Source of the DNA: Isosphaeraceae bacterium
GTDB lineage: Bacteria > Planctomycetota > Planctomycetia > Isosphaerales > Isosphaeraceae
Length of the DNA stretch: 48,935 nucleotides
NCBI GenBank assembly: GCA_021324445.1
Contig: JAJPJC010000275.1
Coordinates: 1-48,935, forward strand
Reading direction: 5' to 3'
This document shows positions 26,345-33,467 of the stretch, in pieces; the stretch's first letter is position 1; every line of letters begins with the position of its first letter. A program made the translations under genes and the position numbers. The notes under the pieces are model-generated. The model was not told where the DNA came from and did not search any database. It saw only the letters and a list, made by a program, of their open reading frames with translations.

Positions 26345-27202
26345 ATGCCCAAGATCCCAGCCGACGGACGGAATTTCCACTACCAGCAAGCCGGGGAAGG
26401 GCCTGACGTGGTCTTGATCCACGGCCTGACGGGCGACCTGTCGATCTGGTTCTTGTGCCAGGCGATGGGTACGCTCGCCCGCTGGTTTCGCGTGACGGCG
26501 TACGACCTCCGCGGCCACGGTTACAGCGACGTGCCGCCGTCCGGCTACACGTCGGCTGACCAGGCTCGCGACACGCTGGCGATCATGGACGCCCTCGAGA
26601 TCGACCGGGCGATGCTGGTCGGCCACAGCTTCGGGGGCGTGATCGCGATGCACGCGGCCGTGCTGGACTCCGACCGGATCGAGGCCGTCGTCCTCTCGGA
26701 CCCGTGTTTCCCCGCGCTGCGACATCTCGAGGATGTGAGCCGATGGGGCCACTGGCAGAACTTCCGCGAGGAGGCCGCCGCCGCGGGGGTGGCCCTCTCG
26801 GACGAGCACTGGTATGACCTCGGCCGATTCTTCGACCAGGTGTTGCACCTGGACGGCCAGCGGCTGCTGCGGTTCCGCCAGGCCGTGGGCCTGCCCGGCT
26901 TCCGCCGCCTGCTGCGGCTGGCCCGGACGACCTGCGGTGACGACGCCAAGGTCCCGGCGGGCCTGACCGAGGAGCTGATCCGTGGGGTGACTCAGCCGGT
27001 GCTGGCCCTCTTCGGCGAGCATTCCCCCTTCCTGGCGACCGCCGATTACCTGGCCGCGAACCTGGCCCAGTGCCGGAACGTGCGCGTCCCGGGCGCCAAG
27101 CACCGCGCGCCGGAGGAGAACGCCGAGCAGTTCGTCGGGCTGGTTTGCGAGTTCCTGAGAACGGTCCGACCGGCGGCCGAGCTGGCGAGGTCCACACCAT
27201 GA
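26345..27202 (+). CDS. Alpha/beta hydrolase, possible product-releasing thioesterase
   Basis: A 285-residue cytoplasmic alpha/beta hydrolase. DVVLIHGLTG carries the oxyanion HG motif, VGHSFGGV the nucleophile elbow, and AKHRAPEENAEQF a candidate catalytic His. The usual acidic residue after strand 6 (G-x-D) is not evident: the segment reads LFGEHSPFL, so the acid may be the Glu or lie elsewhere. The start 26345 was chosen from a GGGAAGGA site 10 bases upstream. Its stop overlaps the start of the next gene (ATGA). Inference from context: it may hydrolyse the acyl chain from the synthase or the free ACP, since protein 2 has no thioesterase domain. Confidence 0.85.
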   Translation: MPKIPADGRNFHYQQAGEGPDVVLIHGLTGDLSIWFLCQAMGTLARWFRVTAYDLRGHGYSDVPPSGYTSADQARDTLAIMDALEIDRAMLVGHSFGGVIAMHAAVLDSDRIEAVVLSDPCFPALRHLEDVSRWGHWQNFREEAAAAGVALSDEHWYDLGRFFDQVLHLDGQRLLRFRQAVGLPGFRRLLRLARTTCGDDAKVPAGLTEELIRGVTQPVLALFGEHSPFLATADYLAANLAQCRNVRVPGAKHRAPEENAEQFVGLVCEFLRTVRPAAELARSTP

Positions 27203-27981
27203 GCGCGCAACCGACCGTGCTCCTGACCGGGGCCGCCCATGGGATCGGCCAGGCGACCGCCGTGGCGCTGGCGCGGCGGGGCCTGCCGCTGGGGCTGATC
27301 GACCTCGATGGAACGGCCCTGGCGGCGCTGACCCAGGAGCTCGAGGATGCCGGCGCGACCGTCGCCGCGGTGGCCGCCGACGTGACCGACCGCGACGCCT
27401 TGCTGCACGCGGTCGCCCGGATCACGGGGGCGGTCGGCCCCATCGAGGTCCTCGTCGCGTGCGCCGGCATCGGGTCCCTCACGCTGGTCCCCGCGCTGGA
27501 CACCGCCATGCTGCGGCAGACGCTCGAGGTGAACCTCGTCGGGGTGGCCCAGTCGATCGAGGCCGTCCTCCCCGGGATGATCGCGCGGGGGCGCGGGCAC
27601 ATCATCGGCGTGGCCAGCATGGCCGGCTATCGCGGCTTCCCCTGGATGATCTCGTATTCCGCGTCCAAGGCGGCCCTGATCGCCTACCTCGAGGCCGTGC
27701 GCCCCGGTCTGCGCCGGCGCGGGGTGACGGTGACCACCGTCTGCCCCGGCTTCGTGCGGACGCGGATGTGCACCGCGGTGCCGTACCAGCGGCCGGTCCC
27801 GATGATCGAGCCCGAGCAGGCGGCCCGGTACCTCGTCCGCGCCGTCGAGCGCCGGCCGCGGAACTGCATCTTCCCCTGGAATATGCGGATCGGCCTGGCC
27901 ATCCTGAGATATATGCCCGACTGGTGCTTCGACCGGCTGATGCGCTGGGTGGGTCCCCAGGCCCTCCACGTCGATTTCTGA
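27199..27981 (+). CDS. Short-chain dehydrogenase/reductase
   Basis: A 260-residue classical SDR. The cofactor motif is LLTGAAHGIGQA near residue 10, followed by VACAGIGS (the NNAG position), an active-site Ser in GVASMAGYRG and the catalytic YSASK. A DLDG at the end of beta-2 favours NAD(H). The C-terminus (RIGLAILRYMPDWCFDRLMR) is hydrophobic, as in SDRs acting on membrane lipids. It starts inside the hydrolase stop codon, so the two are coupled. It probably oxidises or reduces a hydroxyl or keto group on the synthase product. Confidence 0.9.
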   Translation: MSAQPTVLLTGAAHGIGQATAVALARRGLPLGLIDLDGTALAALTQELEDAGATVAAVAADVTDRDALLHAVARITGAVGPIEVLVACAGIGSLTLVPALDTAMLRQTLEVNLVGVAQSIEAVLPGMIARGRGHIIGVASMAGYRGFPWMISYSASKAALIAYLEAVRPGLRRRGVTVTTVCPGFVRTRMCTAVPYQRPVPMIEPEQAARYLVRAVERRPRNCIFPWNMRIGLAILRYMPDWCFDRLMRWVGPQALHVDF

Positions 27982-27997
27982 AGGGGGGATCGCCGCG

Positions 27998-28828
27998 ATG
28001 AATCCGACTCCCACGGTCGCCGCCGGGCCGCAGCCGGCTTCGTCGATCCGGGATCTGGCGCGTTGTCTCGCTTGCGGGGCGAGCCTCCGGGGCGAATCCT
28101 CATGTCCCCGATGCGGGCGTGCTTATCCGTGCAGCGACGGCATCCTGGAGGCGATCGGCCCGCTGTCGGGCCGCAACCGGATCGTCGCGGCCTTCTACGA
28201 CGGGCCGGGCTGGAAGCGGTTCCGGCCGTGGGAGCAGGGTTTCTTGATCCTCCAGGGCGGTGCCCGCAAGGCTCGCATGGAGATCCTCCGTCACCTCCTC
28301 ATACCTGGACGGGATCCGGCCCGGGGGCTCGAGGTCGGGATCGGGGACGGTGCGAACCTGGACGTGCTGCCGCCGGGCTGGGTCGTCCATGGGGTTGACA
28401 TCGCCCGCACTCAGCTCCAGGCGTGCCTGAGGCGCCACCCCGAGATGACCGGTCGCCTGGCCTGGGCCGAGGCCGAGTGCCTCCCCTTCGACGATGCCAC
28501 GTTCGACGCCTGCTGGTCGATCGGCGGCTTCACCTATTATCGCGACCACGAGGCCGCCCTCCGCGAGATGTGCCGGGTGACCCGGCCGGGCGGGCCGGTC
28601 GTCGTCGCCGACGAGATCCCGGGACTCCACCGCGCCGGCCTGGGACACCTCCTGGGTGTTCCCTCCTTCGATGCCTGGTGGCTCCGCCGGCTGGGACTGG
28701 ACCGGGAGTTCGTCCAGATGGTCCTCGCTTTCGACGTCGACCTCGAGGCGGTGCGGACACGGGTCTGGCCCGAATCGAGCCGGCACCGGATCTGGCACGG
28801 ATTGGGTTATTGCTTCGTGAATACGTAG
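27998..28828 (+). CDS. Zinc-ribbon SAM-dependent methyltransferase 1
   Basis: A 276-residue class I methyltransferase with an N-terminal CxxC...CxxC ribbon (CLACGASLRGESSCPRCG). Motif I is unusual, GLEVGIGDGANL, followed by VHGVDIARTQ, the acidic motif II. AEAECLPFDDATFDACWSIG is the post-I/II region of UbiE/Methyltransf_11 enzymes, and CRVTRPGGPVVVADE is motif III. AAGGGGGG-like SD sequence precedes the ATG. Its C-terminal half (LGHLLGVPSFDAWWLRRLG) is shared with the next gene, so the two are duplicates. Its stop codon lies in a palindromic repeat. Likely role: methylation of the lipid product, not proven. Confidence 0.85.
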   Translation: MNPTPTVAAGPQPASSIRDLARCLACGASLRGESSCPRCGRAYPCSDGILEAIGPLSGRNRIVAAFYDGPGWKRFRPWEQGFLILQGGARKARMEILRHLLIPGRDPARGLEVGIGDGANLDVLPPGWVVHGVDIARTQLQACLRRHPEMTGRLAWAEAECLPFDDATFDACWSIGGFTYYRDHEAALREMCRVTRPGGPVVVADEIPGLHRAGLGHLLGVPSFDAWWLRRLGLDREFVQMVLAFDVDLEAVRTRVWPESSRHRIWHGLGYCFVNT

Positions 28829-28883
28829 GTCAGGCTTTAGCCTGACATTCCGATTCTGTCAGGCTAAAGCCTGACCGACTTAC
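28825..28883. repeat. REP-like double palindrome, copy 2
   Basis: GTAGGTCAGGCTTTAGCCTG, spacer, then the inverted CAGGCTAAAGCCTGAC. It matches 26257-26311 with compensating base changes in the stem (TTT-AGC against TTTC-AGC and their partners), so the structure is conserved. The TAG stop of methyltransferase 1 is contained in it, and methyltransferase 2 starts 13 bases after it. Confidence 0.85.
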
Positions 28884-28895
28884 GGGAGGCGCGGG

Positions 28896-29750
28896 ATGTC
28901 GACCACGAGCCAGAATCAGGTTGCAACGTCTCGATGGGCGGCGGACTGGAACATCTGGCGCTGTCCGAAGTGCCGGGGAGAGTTGAACGCCGGGGAATCG
29001 GTGACCGCGCTGGCCTGCCCTGGGTGCGGCGCGCGGTTTCCGATCGAGGACGAGATCCTGATCGTGCAGGAGCAGACGACGGCCAACAACCAGGTGGCCC
29101 AGGGGTTTTATGACAGCCCGCTCTGGCCCCGGTTCCGGTTCTGGGAGAAGTTCACCTGGCTCTGCAATGGCGGCGAGCGTCGCGCGCGCCAGCAGGTGCT
29201 GCGGTACTTGCCCGATGCACCGGCGTTGGACCTGCTCGACGTGGCGATTGGCGACGGCGTCTATCTTGACTGGCTGCCGGCGGGCTGGCGGATCGCGGGA
29301 GTGGACCTGTCGCGATCCCAGCTCGATGCCTGCCGCCGCCGCGCGGCGGGACGGAGCGTCTGGCTGGCCCAGTGCGAGGCCGAGGACCTGCCGATGGCCG
29401 GTCATCAGTTCGACGCCGTCTTGAGTATCGGCGCATTCAATTATTTCAATGATCCCGAGGCGGCCCTGCGCGAGATGGTCCGGGTGGCGCGCCCCGGCGC
29501 CCCGATCGTCATCTCCGACGAGATGCCCAACTTGACCGACCGCATGCTGGGCCACAAGCTGGGGATCCCCGGCCTCGATCGCTGGATCGTCTCCCGGCTG
29601 ATGCACCTGGGTGACGCCTTCACCGATCTGGTCGAGCGCCATCGCGGCCTGGACATCCCGGCGATCGCGGGGCGGGTCTTGAAGGAGTTTCGCGTCGAGC
29701 CGGTCTGGCGGGGTCTGGGGTACGTCCTGGTGGGCCAGGTCCCGGCCTAG
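28896..29750 (+). CDS. Zinc-ribbon SAM-dependent methyltransferase 2
   Basis: A 284-residue paralogue of the preceding gene. The N-terminal ribbon is CPKCRGELNAGESVTALACP plus GCGARF, motif I is LLDVAIGDGVYL, then IAGVDLSRSQLDA, CEAEDLPMAGHQFDAVLSIG and MVRVARPGAPIVISDE. It shares the spacing QGFYDSPLWPRFRFWEKF with the first copy (AAFYDGPGWKRFRPWEQG). GGGAGG lies upstream of the ATG. Two diverged copies kept side by side suggest two methylation steps or two substrates. The next gene follows within about 30 bases. Confidence 0.87.
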   Translation: MSTTSQNQVATSRWAADWNIWRCPKCRGELNAGESVTALACPGCGARFPIEDEILIVQEQTTANNQVAQGFYDSPLWPRFRFWEKFTWLCNGGERRARQQVLRYLPDAPALDLLDVAIGDGVYLDWLPAGWRIAGVDLSRSQLDACRRRAAGRSVWLAQCEAEDLPMAGHQFDAVLSIGAFNYFNDPEAALREMVRVARPGAPIVISDEMPNLTDRMLGHKLGIPGLDRWIVSRLMHLGDAFTDLVERHRGLDIPAIAGRVLKEFRVEPVWRGLGYVLVGQVPA

Positions 29751-29781
29751 GCGGGGTGTGCGCGAGCGAGCCAGCCAGCCC

Positions 29782-30906
29782 ATGCGCTTCCTCACCGTGA
29801 TCGCCAAGAACGTCCTGAATCGCCCGGTCCGGTCGGGACTCACGGCCGTCGGGTTGTCGATCGCGATCGCGGCGATGACGATCCTGGTGGGGATCTCCTG
29901 GAACTTCGAGCGATCGTTCCTGGCGATCTACCGCTCGAAGCAGATCGACTTGATCGTGGTCCGCGCGGGGAGCAGCAACCAGCTCTCCAGCAGCCTGGAC
30001 GAACCGCTCGCCGATCGGCTGCGACAGATCGAGGGCGTGGCCGACGTGGCCCCGTCGCTGGTCGACACGGTCGCGTTCGAGGAAAAGAACCTGGCGAGCG
30101 TGCTGGTCAACGGCTGGGTGGCGGGGAGCCTGTTGTTCCGCGGCATTCGCGTCCTCGAGGGCCGATCGCTCCAGCCCGAGGACGATCGCGCGGCCATGCT
30201 CGGGCGCGTCCTGGCCCTGAACATCGGCAAGCAGGCCGGCGACCGGCTGGAGGTCGCGGGCGAGACGTTCGCGGTCGTGGGGACCTTCGAGAGCCAGAGC
30301 CTGTTCGAGAGCGGCTCGATGATCATCCCGCTGCGGACGCTCCAGAAGATGATGGGCCGGGAGGGGCAGGTCACGGGGTTCGTGATCACGGCGAGGGCCT
30401 CCGATCGGAACTCGCTCGATGCCTTGCGGCGGCGGATCGAGGCGGCCATCCCGGGCGCGGCCGCGACCCCCGCGCGCGACTACGTCGTGGGCGACACCCA
30501 GATCCGCCTGGCCAAGGCGATGGCCTGGACGACCGCCGCGGTCGCCTTCCTGCTCGGCGCCGTCGGCATGCTCAACACGATGCTCATGGCGATCTTCGAG
30601 CGGACGCGCGAGATCGGGCTCTTACGCGCGGTCGGCTGGAGGCGCCGCCGCGTGCTGGCGATGGTGCTGGGCGAAGCCCTGGCGATCGCCCTGGCCGGGA
30701 CGATCCTCGGCGACGTGCTGGCGGTCGTGGGCATCCGCGCCCTGACGCTCTCCCCCACGGCACGCGGTTTCATCGAGCCGAACCTGCCCCTGGAGGTCCT
30801 CTTGATCGCCCTGGTCATGGGGGTCGGCTTGAGCTTGCTGGGCGGCCTCTACCCGGCGGCCCGCGCCGCCGCCCTGGACCCCACCGAGGCCCTGCGCTAT
30901 GAGTGA
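29782..30906 (+). CDS. ABC transporter permease (FtsX/MacB-like)
   Basis: A 374-residue inner-membrane permease. An N-terminal helix (SGLTAVGLSIAIAAMTILVG) is followed by an extracytoplasmic domain of about 220 residues (MacB periplasmic type, with RLRQIEGVADVAPSLVDTVA and VLEGRSLQPEDDRAAMLG). The FtsX core comprises three C-terminal helices, including WTTAAVAFLLGAVGMLNTML, the coupling sequence FERTREIGLLRAVGWRRRRV, and [18 protein letters not shown]. The ATG at 29782 was chosen; a GTG at 29758 is possible, and neither has a strong ribosome-binding site. It overlaps the ATPase gene by 8 bases. With that ATPase it probably exports the lipid product or a lipoprotein. Confidence 0.9.
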   Translation: MRFLTVIAKNVLNRPVRSGLTAVGLSIAIAAMTILVGISWNFERSFLAIYRSKQIDLIVVRAGSSNQLSSSLDEPLADRLRQIEGVADVAPSLVDTVAFEEKNLASVLVNGWVAGSLLFRGIRVLEGRSLQPEDDRAAMLGRVLALNIGKQAGDRLEVAGETFAVVGTFESQSLFESGSMIIPLRTLQKMMGREGQVTGFVITARASDRNSLDALRRRIEAAIPGAAATPARDYVVGDTQIRLAKAMAWTTAAVAFLLGAVGMLNTMLMAIFERTREIGLLRAVGWRRRRVLAMVLGEALAIALAGTILGDVLAVVGIRALTLSPTARGFIEPNLPLEVLLIALVMGVGLSLLGGLYPAARAAALDPTEALRYE

Positions 30907-31588
30907 CCGTGAGGAAAGTCCCTCGGGGTCGGCGCTGCTCCGGTGCGAGGGGCTGGTGAAGCACTATCCCGACGGGAACGTCCAGGCGCTGCGGGGCGTC
31001 ACGCTGGCGATCGCCGCGGGGGAGTTCGTGGCGATCACCGGACCCAGCGGCTGCGGCAAGAGCACGCTGCTGCACCTGCTCGGCGGCCTCGATCGCCCCA
31101 CGGCGGGCGAGGTCTCCTTCCGCGACCAGCCGCTCGCCCGGCTGGACCTGGACACCTATCGCGCCCGCGAGGTCGGGTTCGTGTTCCAGGCGTTTCACCT
31201 GATGGCCACGCTCACGGCGATGGAGAACGTCCAGATCCCCATGTTCGAGGGCCCCTGGCCGCGCCGCCAGCGTGCCCAACGGGCCGGGCAGCTCCTCGAC
31301 GAAGTTGGGCTGTCGCAACGGCGGGAGCACCGGCCCAGCCAGCTCTCCGCCGGGGAGCGGCAGCGGGTGGCGATCGCGCGGGCGCTGGCCAACGAGCCGA
31401 CGCTGCTCCTGGCCGACGAGCCGACGGGCAACCTCGACAGCCAGAGTCAGGACGAGATTCTCCACCTGCTCCGGCAGCTCCGAGAGCGCCGCCGCCTCAC
31501 CCTGGTGATCGTGACCCATAGCCCCGACGTCGCCCGGGCCGCCGACCGCCAGGTCCGGATGAAGGATGGCCAGATCCAGGCCGGCTGA
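30899..31588 (+). CDS. ABC transporter ATP-binding protein (LolD/MacB-like)
   Basis: A 229-residue ATPase partner of the overlapping permease. Walker A is GPSGCGKST (48-56), the Q-loop Gln 97 lies in FVFQAFHLM, the signature reads LSAGERQ (149-155), Walker B is LLLADEP followed by TGNLD, and the switch His is 207. These match the MacB/LolD group that drives FtsX-type permeases. It is the last gene of the cluster. Its final 66 bases (31521-31586) are exactly repeated at 33095-33160, beyond an inserted two-gene cassette. Confidence 0.93.
   Translation: MSDREESPSGSALLRCEGLVKHYPDGNVQALRGVTLAIAAGEFVAITGPSGCGKSTLLHLLGGLDRPTAGEVSFRDQPLARLDLDTYRAREVGFVFQAFHLMATLTAMENVQIPMFEGPWPRRQRAQRAGQLLDEVGLSQRREHRPSQLSAGERQRVAIARALANEPTLLLADEPTGNLDSQSQDEILHLLRQLRERRRLTLVIVTHSPDVARAADRQVRMKDGQIQAG
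31521..31586 (+). repeat. 66-bp direct repeat, left copy (3' end of ABC ATPase gene)
   Basis: Identical over 66 bases to 33095-33160. It encodes [20 protein letters not shown], the ATPase C-terminus. Weaker similarity to the second copy extends about 75 bases further upstream. Confidence 0.9.
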
Positions 31589-31777
31589 GCGTGCGGCGCA
31601 TTCTGGAGTGATCCCTTCGTCGCCGGTAATCCTCGATCGTGGCGGGCCCGCGGCCGTATTTGTTAAGATGATCGATAATCGTGGAGGGTCCAAGCGGGCC
31701 GGAGTGCTCGGAAGACCGGCGATGGCAGGGCTGAATCATTCGCGATCGTTGCAGGACGCCGCTCGAGGGATGCCGCC

Positions 31778-32518
31778 TTGTTGACGCCGCAACACAGACA
31801 AGAGGCGTTGAGCAGGGCATACATCCACGCAGTAGCGGCGAAGGCCGGTATGGTCTGCTCGTTCTACGAGGTCGACTACGGAATCGACGTGACCATCAAC
31901 GAAGTGACACGACGGAAGAGTCGCCGCATCCTCTCGGGGTTCAAGGTCGATATCCAGGCGAAGAGCTCGGTGTCCGCGAAAGTGGATCAAGCTGGAGTGT
32001 TCTATTCCTTGAAACGAAAATCGTACGATGATCTGATCATGAGCAATGTCGGTACCCCACGGATGCTTGTCTTGCTCGTCCTGCCCCCGAATGAAGCGGA
32101 CTGGCTTGTGCTGAACGAAGATCAGCTTCTCCTGCGGGGATGTGCTTACTGGACTTCGCTGGAGGGGCGGCCTCCGACAGCGAACGAAACGAGGATTACC
32201 ATCAGTATCCCCCGCGACAACCGCTTCACCGTTGAGGCTCTTCAGAGGATCATGGCCACGATCAGGCAGGAGATCGACTGTGAGCCCCGCGCAAAGAGAT
32301 GCGATCCTTCCCGACTCTGTGACCGCAGAGAGGATCACGGATTACCTGCTCAGCAAGGGGTGGAGGCTAGTGCCATTCAAGCGGGACCAGTTGCTCGTCT
32401 TCGAAGGCCCGGAGGACGACTCCGGCGAACCGATCATCGAGATCCTGCCCCGCTCGGAAGACGCCCTGGACTTTGCCGCGCGTGCTCACGACCTGATCGC
32501 CGCTCTCAGCGTCATTGA
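31778..32518 (+). CDS. DUF4365-like protein with PD-(D/E)XK-type motif pattern
   Basis: The first gene of the inserted cassette. A TTG start at 31778 follows GAGGGA by 7 bases. Residues 1-165 match the DUF4365 pattern: RQEALSRAYIHAVAAKAGMV, a conserved YEVDYGIDVTI, then FKVDIQAKSS. The Asp 37 ... Gln 60-x-Lys 62 order resembles the D...(E/Q)xK core of PD-(D/E)XK nucleases, so a nucleic-acid-cutting role is possible. The fold seems complete at about FTVEALQRIMATIRQEI. The last 75 residues are Arg-rich and overlap the next gene by about 240 bases out of frame, suggesting a lost stop codon. Base composition is less GC-rich than its neighbours. Confidence 0.7.
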   Translation: MLTPQHRQEALSRAYIHAVAAKAGMVCSFYEVDYGIDVTINEVTRRKSRRILSGFKVDIQAKSSVSAKVDQAGVFYSLKRKSYDDLIMSNVGTPRMLVLLVLPPNEADWLVLNEDQLLLRGCAYWTSLEGRPPTANETRITISIPRDNRFTVEALQRIMATIRQEIDCEPRAKRCDPSRLCDRREDHGLPAQQGVEASAIQAGPVARLRRPGGRLRRTDHRDPAPLGRRPGLCRACSRPDRRSQRH

Positions 32519-33059
32519 AGAGAGGCCGGCCGGGCAGATCCTCGACGACATCGTCCGGCGCATCCGACCCCGGGCGGTGGGGCCGGAAGACCGGGTGCCA
32601 AAGGCCTCTCCGTCGGGAGCGAATCCAGTCGAGCCAGCGCCAGACCAGGAGCCGCAGGCCACGGCACAGGTGACTCCCAGGAAATCCCTTCAGGATCGCG
32701 CGCGGGCGATCCTGAAAGCGCTCTGGGAGCCATTCCAGGTGGTGCTGGGCCGGATGGCTGTGTCTGCCTCGAGGGCCTACTTGAGGAGACATCCGGAGCT
32801 CAATGACGCTCTCTCGTACTCGATCTTCCGGGCACCGGCGATCCGGACTCGAGGAGGAGCATCGAACGCGCTCCCGTCCAGGATCGACCTGGTGATGCAA
32901 CCAGGATGGCACGTCGATGTCGACCGCCAGGGGGACAAGGTCCAGATCATCATCACGGACTCGAGAAACCAGACAAGACCTGATCCACGACAGGGAAACC
33001 GTGTTCCCGAAAGCGGTGAGCGTGGGCCGGCAAGATCCGACTCCGAGGAGCCAGGGTGA
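32280..33059 (+). CDS. Uncharacterised partner protein of the DUF4365 cassette
   Basis: A GTG at 32280 is preceded by GGAG at 7 bases and gives 259 residues. The function is not recognised. The first 90 residues form a compact alpha/beta-looking domain (VTAERITDYLLSKGWRLVPF, DQLLVFEGPEDDSGEPIIEI, ALDFAARAHDLIAALSVIEE, then RPAGQILDDIVRRI). A Pro/Gln-rich linker (about 100-140) follows. The C-terminal part contains RAILKALWEPFQVVLGRMAV and a beta-rich segment VMQPGWHVDVDRQGDKVQII. No membrane helix is visible. It overlaps the DUF4365 gene, so the two are likely made together. Its last codons run into the decayed second ATPase copy. Confidence 0.65.
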   Translation: MSPAQRDAILPDSVTAERITDYLLSKGWRLVPFKRDQLLVFEGPEDDSGEPIIEILPRSEDALDFAARAHDLIAALSVIEERPAGQILDDIVRRIRPRAVGPEDRVPKASPSGANPVEPAPDQEPQATAQVTPRKSLQDRARAILKALWEPFQVVLGRMAVSASRAYLRRHPELNDALSYSIFRAPAIRTRGGASNALPSRIDLVMQPGWHVDVDRQGDKVQIIITDSRNQTRPDPRQGNRVPESGERGPARSDSEEPG

Positions 33060-33160
33060 GATCCTCCGCCTGCATGGCCAACTCCGCTCTCATCGCCCCG
33101 ACGTCGCCCGGGCCGCCGACCGCCAGGTCCGGATGAAGGATGGCCAGATCCAGGCCGGCT
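33051..33160 (+). pseudogene. Duplicated 3' end of the ABC ATPase gene (right copy)
   Basis: Bases 33095-33160 are identical to 31521-31586, and 33051-33094 is recognisably similar to about 31447-31520 but has lost some 30 bases. In frame it encodes GEILRLHGQLRSHRPDVARA followed by [15 protein letters not shown] and a TAA stop, against [30 protein letters not shown] in the intact gene. It marks the right boundary of the cassette and looks like an attachment-site duplication or a displaced original gene end. Confidence 0.85.
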
Positions 33161-33162
33161 AA

Positions 33163-33467
33163 GCATCGCTCGCCAACTCGAGTCGGACCATCTCCCGAGA
33201 CAACCCGGACACGGTCCGCCTCGCCTCGAGACCTGGGTGGCTCGTTCCGGTCCTCGGCGCACGGGGGCTCCGAGGGTACCCGCGCCGCGGATCCCCGCCC
33301 GTCGATGCTCCCCGATATCCTCCATGTCTTTGCCTGATTGGCTTTTCTGTACTACTCCTTGCCTCGGAGGAGTGCCGCGCCGTTGGTCACGATCGACCGG
33401 GTAAGGCGAGTGGAGAGCCCGGCTGGCAATCATCGGCTGAAACCCACTTCCAGAGGAAGGATGTTCC
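33163..33467 (+). other. Intergenic region upstream of the beta-helix gene
   Basis: About 300 bases without a credible gene. The last part carries the ribosome-binding site GAGGAAGG (33453-33460), 7 bases before the next start. No clear promoter or terminator was found. Confidence 0.4.

Noticed and set aside
33140..33337. Small open frame after the repeated ATPase end
   Set aside because: It has no ribosome-binding site, begins inside the duplicated sequence and has no recognisable features.
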